In this document: piece after piece, positions 16,902-25,046 of the stretch
Position numbering within the stretch: the stretch's first letter is position 1
How the letters are laid out: every line of letters starts with the position of its first letter
Assembly: GCF_014466985.1 (NCBI RefSeq)
Contig: NZ_AP022826.1
Span: forward strand, 930,001 to 994,000
Source of the DNA: Nitrosophilus labii
GTDB taxonomy: Bacteria > Campylobacterota > Campylobacteria > Campylobacterales > Nitratiruptoraceae
Length of the DNA stretch: 64,000 nucleotides
Direction of reading: 5' to 3'
Made by a program: the position numbers and the translations under genes
The notes under the pieces: generated by a model
Databases searched by the model: none
Told to the model about the DNA's origin: nothing
The model's input: only the letters and a program-made list of their open reading frames with translations

Positions 16902-18716
16902 ATGGCAAAACATACATTTAATGCCGAGGTAACAAAACTACTCCATCTAATGATCCACTCTCTTTACTCAAACAAAGAGATCTTTTTAAGAGAGCTTATA
17001 TCAAACGCTGCAGATGCTCTGGATAAACTTCATCTTTTGACGCTAACTGATGAAAAGTATAAAGGTTTTGGTTTTGAGCCTAAAATCACAATAACAATAG
17101 ACGTAATTGAAAAAAGGCTTATTATAAGCGATAACGGTATAGGTATGGATGAAGTAGAACTTGTTGAAAACTTAGGAACTATAGCAAAAAGCGGAACAAA
17201 AAGTTTTTTGGAAAATTTAAGCGGGGACATTAAAAAAGACGCCCAGCTAATAGGGCAGTTTGGAGTAGGATTTTATAGTGCCTTTATGGTTGCAGATAAA
17301 GTAGAAGTTGTAAGTAAAAAGGCTGGAGATGATAAAACCTGGATCTGGAGAAGCAGTGCAGAAGATGAGTTTGAGATAGATGAGGCTGTTAGAGAGTCTC
17401 AAGGAACCGATGTGATACTCTACATCAAAAAAGATAATGAAGAGTTTTTAAACGAATATAGAATCAAAGAGATCGTAAAAAAATATAGCGATCACATCCC
17501 TTACAAAATCTTTTTGAAAATTGGCGACAAAGAGGAGCAAATTAACAGAGCCAGCGCATTGTGGAAACTTTCAAAAAACGAAATTAAAGAGGAAGAGTAT
17601 AAAGAGTTTTACAAAACTATATCTCATGACAATAACGATCCTCTTTATTGGATACATACAAAAGCCGAAGGTACATTAGAATATACTACACTATTTTATA
17701 TCCCCTCAGTAAGGCCTATAGATCTTTTTAGAGCCGATTATGAACCAGGAGTCAAACTTTACGTAAAAAATGTGTTTATAATGGACGATAAAGAGTTGTT
17801 ACCAGTTTATTTAAGATTCATTAGAGGTATTATAGATTCTGAAGATCTTCCTTTAAATGTTAGCAGAGAGATGCTACAACATAACACCATATTGGCAAAA
17901 ATCAAAAAATCTTCAGTAAAAAAGATACTTACGGAGCTTAAAAAACTTAAAAATCACGATAGAGAAAAATATATAAAATTTTGGGAACTATTTGGCAAAG
18001 TATTAAAAGAGGGTCTAGTGAGCGATTTTGAAAATAGAGAGACTCTTTTGGAACTAATGCTGTTTAAAACATCAAAAAGTGACGAATATATCGATTTTGA
18101 AACATATATTAAAAATATGAAAGAAAATCAAAAGTCTATTTACTATCTCATAGGAGAAAAAGAGCTAAAAGACTCTCCGTTGCTTGATAGATTCAAAAAA
18201 GAAGAGATGGAAGTAATACTTTTCAATGATGAAATAGATAGTTTCGTTATCCCTTCAATAACAGAGTATAAAGAGAAAAAATTAAAATCTGTCTCTTCAA
18301 CCGAAGTTGATGAAGATTTCGAAAACACAAAAATAGATGATGAAAAATATAAAGATTTGATAGAGGCTATAAAAAAACCTTTGAAAGAAAAAGTAAAAGA
18401 TATAAGAATCACTTCTAGACTAGTAGATAATCCTGCTTGTCTTGTTTTTGATAAAGATGATCCTGAGTTTCAAACATACATAATGTTAAAACAGATGGGA
18501 CACTTCGATGCCAAAGAGCCTAAAGCGGTTCTTGAGATCAATCCTGAACATGAAGTGTTTACGAAGATGGTTTTAAAAAATGACTACTCTTTAGCAAATG
18601 AAGTAGCTGAAGTGATCTATAACGAAGCGAGAGTTTTAGAGGGTATGGAGATAGAAGATGCTGCAAAATTTGCAAAAAGCCTAAATACCATCTTGTCAAA
18701 AGCCCTGGAAAAATAG
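16902..18716 (+). CDS. htpG: Molecular chaperone HtpG (Hsp90)
   Basis: An ATP-dependent dimeric chaperone of the cytoplasm. The 604 residues hold the GHKL ATPase domain (LRELISNAADALDKL, DNGIGMD, GTIAKSGTK, GQFGVGFYSAFMVA), the middle domain (YIPSVRP.DLF, VKLYVKNVFIMDD, DLPLNVSREMLQ) and the C-terminal dimerisation region. ATG 16902 follows AAGGAGGAG. It sits just upstream of the GGCT, cbpA and hspR genes and has its own HspR-like operator, so it is very probably heat-induced. Confidence 0.97.
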   Translation: MAKHTFNAEVTKLLHLMIHSLYSNKEIFLRELISNAADALDKLHLLTLTDEKYKGFGFEPKITITIDVIEKRLIISDNGIGMDEVELVENLGTIAKSGTKSFLENLSGDIKKDAQLIGQFGVGFYSAFMVADKVEVVSKKAGDDKTWIWRSSAEDEFEIDEAVRESQGTDVILYIKKDNEEFLNEYRIKEIVKKYSDHIPYKIFLKIGDKEEQINRASALWKLSKNEIKEEEYKEFYKTISHDNNDPLYWIHTKAEGTLEYTTLFYIPSVRPIDLFRADYEPGVKLYVKNVFIMDDKELLPVYLRFIRGIIDSEDLPLNVSREMLQHNTILAKIKKSSVKKILTELKKLKNHDREKYIKFWELFGKVLKEGLVSDFENRETLLELMLFKTSKSDEYIDFETYIKNMKENQKSIYYLIGEKELKDSPLLDRFKKEEMEVILFNDEIDSFVIPSITEYKEKKLKSVSSTEVDEDFENTKIDDEKYKDLIEAIKKPLKEKVKDIRITSRLVDNPACLVFDKDDPEFQTYIMLKQMGHFDAKEPKAVLEINPEHEVFTKMVLKNDYSLANEVAEVIYNEARVLEGMEIEDAAKFAKSLNTILSKALEK

Positions 18717-18718
18717 AG

Positions 18719-19066
18719 ATGAAAAATGAGTATCTTTTTGTATACGGAACACTGCAAAGGGAGTTTAACAACCCCTTTGCTAAATTTTTGAGAAAAAATA
18801 CCGTTTATTTAGGTATAGGATATATTAGAGGGAAAAAATACCAAATAAGCTGGTATCCTGGAGTAAAAAAATCTTTTTTTAAAAAAGACAAAGTATACGG
18901 AGAGCTTTACAGAGTCGAAAATCCAAAAAGACTCTTTAAAGTTCTCGATAGATACGAAGATGCTACAATATACAATATCGGAAAGTATGAATATATTAGA
19001 AAAAAATGGCCTGTAATCATAAATAATAAATTATACAAAGCTTGGGTATATTTTTATAAAACTTGA
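18719..19066 (+). CDS. Gamma-glutamylcyclotransferase-like (GGCT/AIG2) protein
   Basis: A small 115-residue protein with the family start EYLFVYGTLQR, the central G.GYIRGKKY.I.WYPG and VYGELYRV, then LDRYEDA with the conserved Glu expected to act as acid/base. Members cyclise gamma-glutamyl amines or peptides to 5-oxoproline, though many bacterial ones are uncharacterised. It begins 2 nt after the htpG stop, so it likely rides on the heat-shock transcript. Confidence 0.85.
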   Translation: MKNEYLFVYGTLQREFNNPFAKFLRKNTVYLGIGYIRGKKYQISWYPGVKKSFFKKDKVYGELYRVENPKRLFKVLDRYEDATIYNIGKYEYIRKKWPVIINNKLYKAWVYFYKT

Positions 19067-19096
19067 TTGACTGTGACTAAACTTTTATGATATAAT
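19062..19096 (+). promoter_or_regulatory. cbpA-hspR promoter with HspR-operator-like (HAIR-type) site
   Basis: CTTGATT-N7-ACTAAAC (19062-19082) covers the -35 TTGACT (19067-19072); the -10 TATAAT (19091-19096) is 18 nt downstream. The left arm matches six of seven bases of the HAIR consensus and the right arm five. Because hspR is in the transcribed operon, this would be an autoregulatory loop. Confidence 0.65.
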
Positions 19097-19128
19097 TACA
19101 GTAAAATAAATTATAGAGGAGGGCTTCA

Positions 19129-20007
19129 GTGAATAAGAGTCTATATGAAACATTGGGAGTAAGCCCTGATGCGACACAAGATGAGATAAAAAAAGCATAC
19201 AGAAAACTTGCTAGAAAATATCATCCTGATATCAACAAATCTCCAGACGCGGAAGAAAAATTCAAAGAGATTAACGCCGCATATGAGATTTTAAGCGACC
19301 CTGAGAAAAGAAAGCAGTATGATCAGTACGGTGATGCAATGTTCGGCGGTCAAAACTTCCACGATTTTGCACAGCAAAATTTTCAAGGCGGCGTTGATTT
19401 AGATGAGATATTAAGGTCTATTTTCGGTGGCGGTTTTGGCGGTTTTGAAAGTAGAGCAGGAGGTTTTGGTGGTTTTGGCGGTTTTGAAGATTTTGCCACA
19501 CCAGATCTTGATCTGCATGCTAAAATCACCATTCCTTTTAGAACGGCGGTATTGGGCGGAACTCACTCTATCACCGTAAACGGTGAAACCTTTGATGTTA
19601 GAATACCGCCTGGCGTTAAAAATGGAGATACTTTAAGAATTAGGGGAAAGGGTAAGAGTTTCCAAGGAAAACGAGGAGATCTACTTTTAAAAGTAGAGGT
19701 GGCCCATGACCCTGAATATGAAAGAGAAGGAGACAACCTTTATAAAACTATAGATATACCTTTAAAAACTGCAATGTTTGGCGGCAAAGTAAAAGTCAAT
19801 ACTCTTGAAAAAGAGATCACTTTGAAAGTTCCTAAAAATACAAAGTGCGGTCAGAAATTTCGCGTCAAGGGTCTTGGTGTATTAAATAGAAAAACTAAAA
19901 TGAAAGGAGATCTGTACTTAAGAGCAAATATTATTTTGCCAAAAGTAGAAGAGTTAGAACCAGAGCTTGCTAAAATAATGGAAGAGAAACTTCCCGGAGG
20001 TGAATAA
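19129..20007 (+). CDS. cbpA: DnaJ-family co-chaperone CbpA
   Basis: A J-domain co-chaperone for DnaK. It is 292 residues: a J domain (1-68) with HPD at 32-34, a Gly/Phe-rich linker (GGGFGGFES...), then two C-terminal substrate-binding beta domains (about 120-285). The cysteine-rich zinc finger of true DnaJ is absent, which identifies the CbpA/DnaJ-type-II class. The start is GTG 19129 behind GAGGAGGGC. It overlaps hspR by 1 nt, the standard cbpA-hspR operon of Campylobacterota. Confidence 0.95.
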   Translation: MNKSLYETLGVSPDATQDEIKKAYRKLARKYHPDINKSPDAEEKFKEINAAYEILSDPEKRKQYDQYGDAMFGGQNFHDFAQQNFQGGVDLDEILRSIFGGGFGGFESRAGGFGGFGGFEDFATPDLDLHAKITIPFRTAVLGGTHSITVNGETFDVRIPPGVKNGDTLRIRGKGKSFQGKRGDLLLKVEVAHDPEYEREGDNLYKTIDIPLKTAMFGGKVKVNTLEKEITLKVPKNTKCGQKFRVKGLGVLNRKTKMKGDLYLRANIILPKVEELEPELAKIMEEKLPGGE

Positions 20008-20387
20008 TGTATGGATATGACGAACCGGTTTTTTTGATAAGCGTCGTAGCTAAAGTTTTAAAAATTCATCCGCAAACTTTGAGACAGTATGAAAGAGAAG
20101 GGTTAATAACCCCTTCAAGAACCGAAGGCAAAATGAGACTCTACTCTCAAAGAGATATAGATAGAATCAAAATGATTTTGAGGCTTACTAGAGAGCTTGG
20201 AGTAAACTTAGCAGGAGTTGATATCATTTTAAGACTTAAAGATCAGATAAATGAAATGGAAAGAGAGATAGAGGAGTTAAAAGAGGAGCTTGCCGAGTGT
20301 AAAGCCCAAGGATATGTTCCTAAAAATAGAGCAGTAGTAGCTAGAAAAAACAATTATGAAATTATTATATTTGATGATGAAGAGTAG
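20007..20387 (+). CDS. hspR: MerR-family heat-shock repressor HspR
   Basis: A 126-residue repressor with an N-terminal winged helix of MerR type: VFLISVVAKVLKIHPQTLRQ (helix-turn-helix, about 7-28), YEREGLI.PSRT.GK.RLYSQRDIDR and a C-terminal coiled coil (NEMEREIEELKEELAECK) for dimerisation. HspR binds HAIR operators, often with DnaK as co-repressor, and falls off on heat shock. Its own operon, htpG and clpB all carry a candidate site in this window. Translation is coupled to cbpA (1-nt overlap). Confidence 0.95.
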   Translation: MYGYDEPVFLISVVAKVLKIHPQTLRQYEREGLITPSRTEGKMRLYSQRDIDRIKMILRLTRELGVNLAGVDIILRLKDQINEMEREIEELKEELAECKAQGYVPKNRAVVARKNNYEIIIFDDEE

Positions 20388-20400
20388 GGTAGCCTACTCT
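20381..20400. terminator. Hairpin spanning the hspR and murA stops
   Basis: AGAGTAGG (20381-20388) and CCTACTCT (20393-20400) pair around a GTAG loop. The hairpin includes the hspR stop codon and the last codons of convergent murA. There is only a short U-tract on the plus strand, so termination strength is uncertain. Confidence 0.5.
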
Positions 20401-21656
20401 TTGAGTCTCTCTATATCGGCGCCAAGAATTTTTAATTTTTTCTCCAATGCTTCATATCCTCTATCTAGATGATAAATTCTGTGTACCTTTGTCGTTCCTT
20501 TTGCAGTAAGTCCAGCTAAAACCAAAGCGCTACTTGCTCTAAGATCCGTAGCCATAACGTCTGTGCCAAAAAGTTCAGTTGGTCCATTTACGGTAGCGGT
20601 ATTTCCTTTTAGATGAATATTCGCACCAAATCTCATAAGTTCGCTTACATGCATAAACCTATTTTCAAAGAGTCTTTCTTCTATGATAGATACTCCTTCA
20701 GCTTTAAGCGCCAAAGCCATAAATTGAGCCTGCATATCAGTAGGAAAACCGGGATATTCTGAAGTTATAATCTCTACAGGTTTAATTTTTTGGGCAGATT
20801 TTATCGTTATTTCCCTTTTCTTTACATCTAAATCGTATCCCATCTGAATCAATTTTGTAATAATCGCATCCATATGGAAAGGTTCGACATCTTTAACGGT
20901 GATTTCAGAGTTGGTTATTGCTCCTGCACACAGATAGGTCCCTGCTTCTATACGGTCTGGAATAACTTTGATATCATCAAAACATAAAAGTTCTCCTTCG
21001 GTACCTTTGATTTTTATCTCATCAGTTCCAATCCCTTTTATCTCTACGCCTGCGCTTTTTAAAACTTCACAAAGTTGCACCACTTCAGGCTCTTTTGCAG
21101 CATTTACGATAGTCGTTTCGCCTTTTGCCAAGGCTGCGGCCATTACAATATTTTCCGTTCCTGTTACGGTAACTTTATCAAATATTATATGAGCGCCCTT
21201 TAATCCGTTTTTGGCTTTAGTAATGACATAGCCGTTTTTTATCTCTATAGAAGCCCCCATACTCTCCAATGCTTTTAGATGAAGGTCTATAGGTCTTTGC
21301 CCTATGGCGCATCCACCGGGTAAAGAGACTTCGCAATGACCAAATCTTACTAAAAGTGGCCCCAAAACCAATATAGAGGCTCTCATAGTTCTAACGATAT
21401 CATATATGGCCGTTGTACTGTTTATTGTATTGGTATCTATGATTGCCCTATTTTTTTCAAAACTATATTTTGCACCAAGAATCTCCAAAAGATTTAAAAG
21501 AGTCCTTATATCTTTAACATCTGGTAGATTGGAAATTTCTACACTGTTTTTTGCCAAAATTGTTGAGGCTATTAGGGGAAGGGCTGCATTTTTGGCCCCG
21601 GATATTTTTACTTTTCCAGAAAGTTTTTTGCCTCCTTCAATTTTTAAAAAATCCAT
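20394..21656 (-). CDS. murA: UDP-N-acetylglucosamine 1-carboxyvinyltransferase
   Basis: The first committed step of peptidoglycan synthesis, adding enolpyruvate from PEP to UDP-GlcNAc. At 420 residues it has the N-terminal [21 protein letters not shown], the active-site loop [15 protein letters not shown] with Cys near 116 (the fosfomycin-sensitive residue) and the C-terminal [13 protein letters not shown] (about 370). The Cys is present, not Asp, so fosfomycin sensitivity would be expected. ATG at 21656; convergent with hspR. Confidence 0.97.
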   Translation of the reverse strand: MDFLKIEGGKKLSGKVKISGAKNAALPLIASTILAKNSVEISNLPDVKDIRTLLNLLEILGAKYSFEKNRAIIDTNTINSTTAIYDIVRTMRASILVLGPLLVRFGHCEVSLPGGCAIGQRPIDLHLKALESMGASIEIKNGYVITKAKNGLKGAHIIFDKVTVTGTENIVMAAALAKGETTIVNAAKEPEVVQLCEVLKSAGVEIKGIGTDEIKIKGTEGELLCFDDIKVIPDRIEAGTYLCAGAITNSEITVKDVEPFHMDAIITKLIQMGYDLDVKKREITIKSAQKIKPVEIITSEYPGFPTDMQAQFMALALKAEGVSIIEERLFENRFMHVSELMRFGANIHLKGNTATVNGPTELFGTDVMATDLRASSALVLAGLTAKGTTKVHRIYHLDRGYEALEKKLKILGADIERLKE

Positions 21657-21750
21657 ACAAACCCTTTTAAATATTTTGGGTAATTATAACTAAAACATTA
21701 TTAAAGATATTTATGATATTATTTAATATGTACTTATTTTGGGAGTAAAA

Positions 21751-22176
21751 ATGGACTCAAAAATTGAACGACTAAAAAGATTAACAGAAAAGATTGTCAG
21801 TTATGAAATTCTTAGAAAAAGCAATATCGAAAAACTTAAAAAACTTTATATGGAACTTGAGATCAAAGAAAAAGTAGAAGACTTTGAAAAGCTTTTTGAT
21901 TTTAAAGCTATGAATCTAAGCGGTGTCTCTTTAAGCGAAAATGAGTTAGGAAAAATTAAAGAGGGAAAATATATACAGATAATAGCAATATATAAAAATG
22001 ATGAAAATAAAATGAAAAATATTAATCTGAAATATTTTGGCAGAGCAGAAAAGGTAGATAAAAAATTTTTAGATAAAATAGTTGAATTTGTAATTAGATG
22101 GAGGTTAGAAAAAAGTTTCAAAAATATGGAGCATTATAAAAATCTTATAAAATTGATAGAAGAGGGAAAAGAGTGA
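21751..22176 (+). CDS. Unknown charged helical protein (141 aa)
   Basis: No family recognised. Almost wholly Lys/Glu-rich and helical: MDSKIERLKRLTEKIVSYEI, then KIKEGKYIQIIAIYKNDEN and a C-terminal VRIRWRLEK-like helix pair. I chose ATG 21751 after TTTTGGGAG; a TTG at 21739 is a weaker start. It overlaps the next gene by 4 nt (GTGA), so the two are likely co-translated. Confidence 0.65.
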   Translation: MDSKIERLKRLTEKIVSYEILRKSNIEKLKKLYMELEIKEKVEDFEKLFDFKAMNLSGVSLSENELGKIKEGKYIQIIAIYKNDENKMKNINLKYFGRAEKVDKKFLDKIVEFVIRWRLEKSFKNMEHYKNLIKLIEEGKE

Positions 22177-22733
22177 TAGAAGATAAAATAAAATGGAATA
22201 AAAAGTATCAAACACAAAAATATAATACAAATCCATCTGAAATCATAAAAAAGTTTTACTATTTAGCCAAAGAAAAAAAAGCGCTGGACCTAGCTTGCGG
22301 AATAGGGCGAAACAGTATATTTCTAGCTTCAAAAGGATTTTATGTAGATGCGGTAGATATTTCCGATGTTGCTTTGAATAAAATAAAAGGATATGAAAAT
22401 ATCAATACTATTGAAGCTGATCTAGATAACTTTTCAATCAAAGAAAATCTTTACGGACTTATTTTGTGTATCAACTTTTTAAATAGGAATATTTTTGAAA
22501 AAATGAAAAGAGGATTAAAAGAAGAGGGGATTTTAATATATGAAACTTTTGTATATTCACAAAAAAATGAAGAAAATATGAATAGAGACTATCTTTTAGA
22601 AAAAGATGAACTGCTTAGAGCTTTTTTGGATTTTAATATTATTTACTATGAAGAAAAGTTTGTTTTAAATGAAAAAGGAAAAAACGTTTTAAAAGCATAT
22701 CTTGTTGCTAAAAAAGAAAAATGTTTCCGATAA
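22173..22733 (+). CDS. SAM-dependent methyltransferase (TehB-like, class I)
   Basis: A 186-residue class I methyltransferase with motif I ALDLACGIGRNSIFLASKG (about 37-55), VDAVDISDVAL (acidic end of beta2), an EADLDNF block and GLILCINFLNR (motif IV region). It resembles the TehB and small-molecule methyltransferase group, substrate unknown. The GTG start at 22173 overlaps the stop of the preceding gene. It is convergent with the TetR regulator, 4 nt apart. Confidence 0.8.
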   Translation: MIEDKIKWNKKYQTQKYNTNPSEIIKKFYYLAKEKKALDLACGIGRNSIFLASKGFYVDAVDISDVALNKIKGYENINTIEADLDNFSIKENLYGLILCINFLNRNIFEKMKRGLKEEGILIYETFVYSQKNEENMNRDYLLEKDELLRAFLDFNIIYYEEKFVLNEKGKNVLKAYLVAKKEKCFR

Positions 22734-22737
22734 AACG

Positions 22738-23367
22738 TCAATTTAAAGTTATACTCTCCCAAAAAAAATCCACATGCTTTTCAAATATAGTGGAAAGCAA
22801 GGTAGTCGGTTTGTTGTCAAGTCTCAAAAGAGTAACATGCAATCTATAATAAAACAGAGGTGCAAAAAACTCTTGAGCCATTAACATAGGATCGGAATGT
22901 TTTATTAAACCCTCTTGCATCATTACAAAAAAAGCTTCTGAGAGCTTTTTGATATTGTCTTGGTAGAAATATTTCAAAAAAAGCTCTCTAACTTCACTAT
23001 TTTGCATAAGCTCAAGCAAGATAATTTTAAAAAATTTCTCGTTTTTTACATCAAAAGTAATTAGCTTTATTGATGCTGCATATTCGGATAAAAACCTTTT
23101 TCCTCTTTTCGCACTTTCACTTACCGGTTTTCTTTCGAAAAAATCCGCAAAAGGGGAGGAGAAAAGATCCTTCATAATCTCTTTAAAAATCTCTTCTTTA
23201 TTTTTAAAATGGTTATAGATAGCGCTCTCTCTTATACCTACAGCTTTTGCTATCTTTCTTACAGAGGCTCCTTTATATCCGTAAAGCGAGATGAGCTCAA
23301 GTGCTGCATCTAAAATCTTTTCTTTAGTACTTTTTTCACCGTTATTTTTAGAAAAGTTCGACTCCAT
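22738..23367 (-). CDS. TetR/AcrR-family transcriptional regulator
   Basis: A 209-residue repressor: helix-turn-helix ILDAALELISLYGYKGASVRKIAKAVGI (about 17-45) with the recognition helix RESAIYNHFKNKEEI, and a variable ligand/dimer domain behind it. Its ATG at 23367 faces a 285-nt region that holds four matching palindromes (see 23388-23498), the usual place for an autoregulated TetR operator. Divergent from it are the candidate dif site and xerH. No efflux pump is in the window, so the ligand and other targets are unknown. Confidence 0.88.
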   Translation of the reverse strand: MESNFSKNNGEKSTKEKILDAALELISLYGYKGASVRKIAKAVGIRESAIYNHFKNKEEIFKEIMKDLFSSPFADFFERKPVSESAKRGKRFLSEYAASIKLITFDVKNEKFFKIILLELMQNSEVRELFLKYFYQDNIKKLSEAFFVMMQEGLIKHSDPMLMAQEFFAPLFYYRLHVTLLRLDNKPTTLLSTIFEKHVDFFWESITLN

Positions 23368-23387
23368 GGGACCTCCACTCTATTAAA

Positions 23388-23498
23388 TTAACAAACGTTC
23401 ACCAAGCTCAATTTTATAATTAACAACTGTTCATATAATATTTTTATTTAATTAACATTTGTTCACCATATCGACAAAAGTATATTAACACATGTTAA
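23388..23498. promoter_or_regulatory. Four phased TetR-type operators
   Basis: Four 14-bp dyads TKAACA-N2-YGTTMA lie at 23388-23401 (TTAACAAACGTTCA), 23420-23433 (TTAACAACTGTTCA), 23452-23465 (TTAACATTTGTTCA) and 23485-23498 (TTAACACATGTTAA). Start-to-start distances are 32, 32 and 33 bp, about three helical turns each, so all would face the same side of the DNA. The last has perfect half-sites. They start 21 bp upstream of the tetR start codon, fitting direct autoregulation, and also lie upstream of xerH on the other strand. Confidence 0.75.
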
Positions 23499-23545
23499 CT
23501 TAATTGTTTTTTATACAAATAGTGCAAATAAAAGCACCCAGCTAA

Positions 23546-23573
23546 AAGTTTGAAAATTATAGTTTTCAATACA
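23546..23573 (+). other. Candidate dif (difH-like) Xer recombination site
   Basis: A 28-bp site with two 11-bp arms around a 6-bp core: TTGAAAA - TTATAG - TTTTCAA is an exact 7-bp inverted repeat (23550-23569) within looser arms. Xer sites have this 11-6-11 shape, and in Campylobacterota the dif site lies close to xerH, here 80 bp away. I cannot compare it to a curated difH consensus, so this stays a candidate. If right, it marks the chromosome dimer-resolution site near the replication terminus. Confidence 0.5.
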
Positions 23574-23652
23574 AAATTATAAAAATGAAATTAATAGTTA
23601 ATTTGCTATACTCTTATTGTCAAGTTTTCAATAAAAAATTTCAAGGTGACAA

Positions 23653-24717
23653 ATGAAGTATCCTTTAGATTTCAAGGATAATTTTGAAAAGACTCTTCTT
23701 TTTTGGATAGAGAGATTTATAAGATATAAATTAACATCCCTATCGAATCGTCTTGTAAAAGACAAAAATAGTGTTGCTGAAGTTATCAACTCTTTAGTCA
23801 AAGGAACATCTTCTATAAATGAACTATCTATTCTTGTTAAAAAAGCAAGAAATGCGGGTTTAAGCGGAATAAATACATACTACAAACCTCTTGAAAAGCT
23901 TTACAGTTATCTTACCAAACTAGGACTTGCCTCAATGAAAGAGATAGACGAAGAGATGATAATAGATTTTTTAACCTCTTCAACCGGCGGACTTAGCGAT
24001 GCTTCTAAAAAAAACCATCGAATAGCTATGATAAACTTTTTTTCATATATAGATAAACAAAATCTTGAGGATGATGGAAGTTCACATGTTTTTGGCATAG
24101 AGTTAAAAAATTGGGGCGGACTTAGAGGAAAAGCGGGACAAAAACTTCCTGTATATTTGACGGAAGAAGAGATATCAAGATTTATAAAGGCTATTGAAAC
24201 CTACCCTTTTAGGTGTGAAGTTGCAGCAAGAAACAGAGCTTTGATAAAAACCATATTGTACACCGGTATAAGAGTTTCAGAAGCAACTAACCTAAAAATT
24301 AAAGATATTATCCCAGATAGTGACATATATCTTTTAAAAATTACAGGAAAAGGAAATAAAACAAGAGTAGTTATGATAAAATCTAAGCATATAAAAAAAG
24401 ATCTAGATGAATGGCTAAGTTTTAGAAATTGTCAAAAAGATCTTCTTTTTTGCAATAAAAAAGGTACTACCCTAACCCAGGCTTACGTAAGCCGGATGGT
24501 TGAAAAAATTTTGATAAGTGCAGGTATAAAAAAAGAGAAAAATGGAGCTCATATGTTAAGACATACCTTTGCAACACTTTTATATCTAAAAAGTAAAGAT
24601 TTGGTTCTGGTTCAAGAGGCTTTGGGTCATGCGAGTCTTGATACTTCAAGAATATATACCCATTTCGATAAGAACAAGCTTTACAAAGCTGCTAGCATAA
24701 TGGATGATATTAAATAA
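23653..24717 (+). CDS. xerH: Tyrosine recombinase XerH
   Basis: A single Xer recombinase of Campylobacterota that resolves chromosome dimers at dif. It is 354 residues, longer than XerC/D (about 300), as expected for XerH. An N-terminal core-binding domain (about 50-170) precedes the catalytic domain with Arg207 (TGIRVSEA), Lys233 (GKGNKTR), His300-x2-Arg303 (HMLRHTF), His326 (LGHAS) and the nucleophile Tyr335 (RIYTHF); all six are present. ATG 23653 follows TTTCAAGGTGAC. A TGCTATACT extended -10 lies at 23604-23612. Its activity at the cell division septum depends on FtsK in related species. Confidence 0.94.
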   Translation: MKYPLDFKDNFEKTLLFWIERFIRYKLTSLSNRLVKDKNSVAEVINSLVKGTSSINELSILVKKARNAGLSGINTYYKPLEKLYSYLTKLGLASMKEIDEEMIIDFLTSSTGGLSDASKKNHRIAMINFFSYIDKQNLEDDGSSHVFGIELKNWGGLRGKAGQKLPVYLTEEEISRFIKAIETYPFRCEVAARNRALIKTILYTGIRVSEATNLKIKDIIPDSDIYLLKITGKGNKTRVVMIKSKHIKKDLDEWLSFRNCQKDLLFCNKKGTTLTQAYVSRMVEKILISAGIKKEKNGAHMLRHTFATLLYLKSKDLVLVQEALGHASLDTSRIYTHFDKNKLYKAASIMDDIK

Positions 24718-24730
24718 TATGGAGGAAGAT

Positions 24731-25024
24731 ATGAAAGAGTGCAGGTCGTTGGAAGAAATTAGAAACGAGATTGACAAAATAGATGAAGAGATAGTAAAAC
24801 TTATAGCCGAAAGAAGCAGATATGTAAAGCAGGCCGCCAAGTTTAAAGTTAGCGTTGATGAGATAAAAAGTGATGAAAGAATAGACGATGTTTTAAATCA
24901 CGTAAGACATCTTGCGGCAACTTTGGGAATATCTCCAAACTTAGTGGCCGATATCTTTAAAATCTTAATAAACAAGATGGTTGAGATGGAGATAGAGGAG
25001 TTTAAACACGGCGGAGCCTATTGA
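24731..25024 (+). CDS. Chorismate mutase, AroQ type
   Basis: A small helical AroQ-fold protein: LEEIRNEIDKIDEEIVKLIAERSRYVKQAAKFK (conserved Arg, Lys and Glu of the active site), DERIDDVLNHVRHLAA and a C-terminal IFKILINKMVEMEIEE helix. It converts chorismate to prephenate for Phe/Tyr synthesis; a PchB-like isochorismate-pyruvate lyase is a less likely alternative. Start ATG 24731 has GGAGGAAGAT in front (97 residues). It follows xerH by 13 nt and has its own terminator. Confidence 0.85.
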   Translation: MKECRSLEEIRNEIDKIDEEIVKLIAERSRYVKQAAKFKVSVDEIKSDERIDDVLNHVRHLAATLGISPNLVADIFKILINKMVEMEIEEFKHGGAY

Positions 25025-25036
25025 TAGGCTTTTTTT
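25015..25036 (+). terminator. Rho-independent terminator of the chorismate mutase gene
   Basis: AGCCTA (25015-25020) pairs with TAGGCT (25025-25030) around TTGA, followed by six T. The stop codon lies in the hairpin. This is a clean intrinsic terminator ahead of convergent purH. Confidence 0.8.
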
Positions 25037-25046
25037 ACCGCCAATT

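Noticed and set aside
23388-23498. The regularly spaced repeats as a CRISPR array
   Set aside because: Repeats are only 14 bp and palindromic with 18-19 bp between; no cas genes are present, and the location fits TetR operators.
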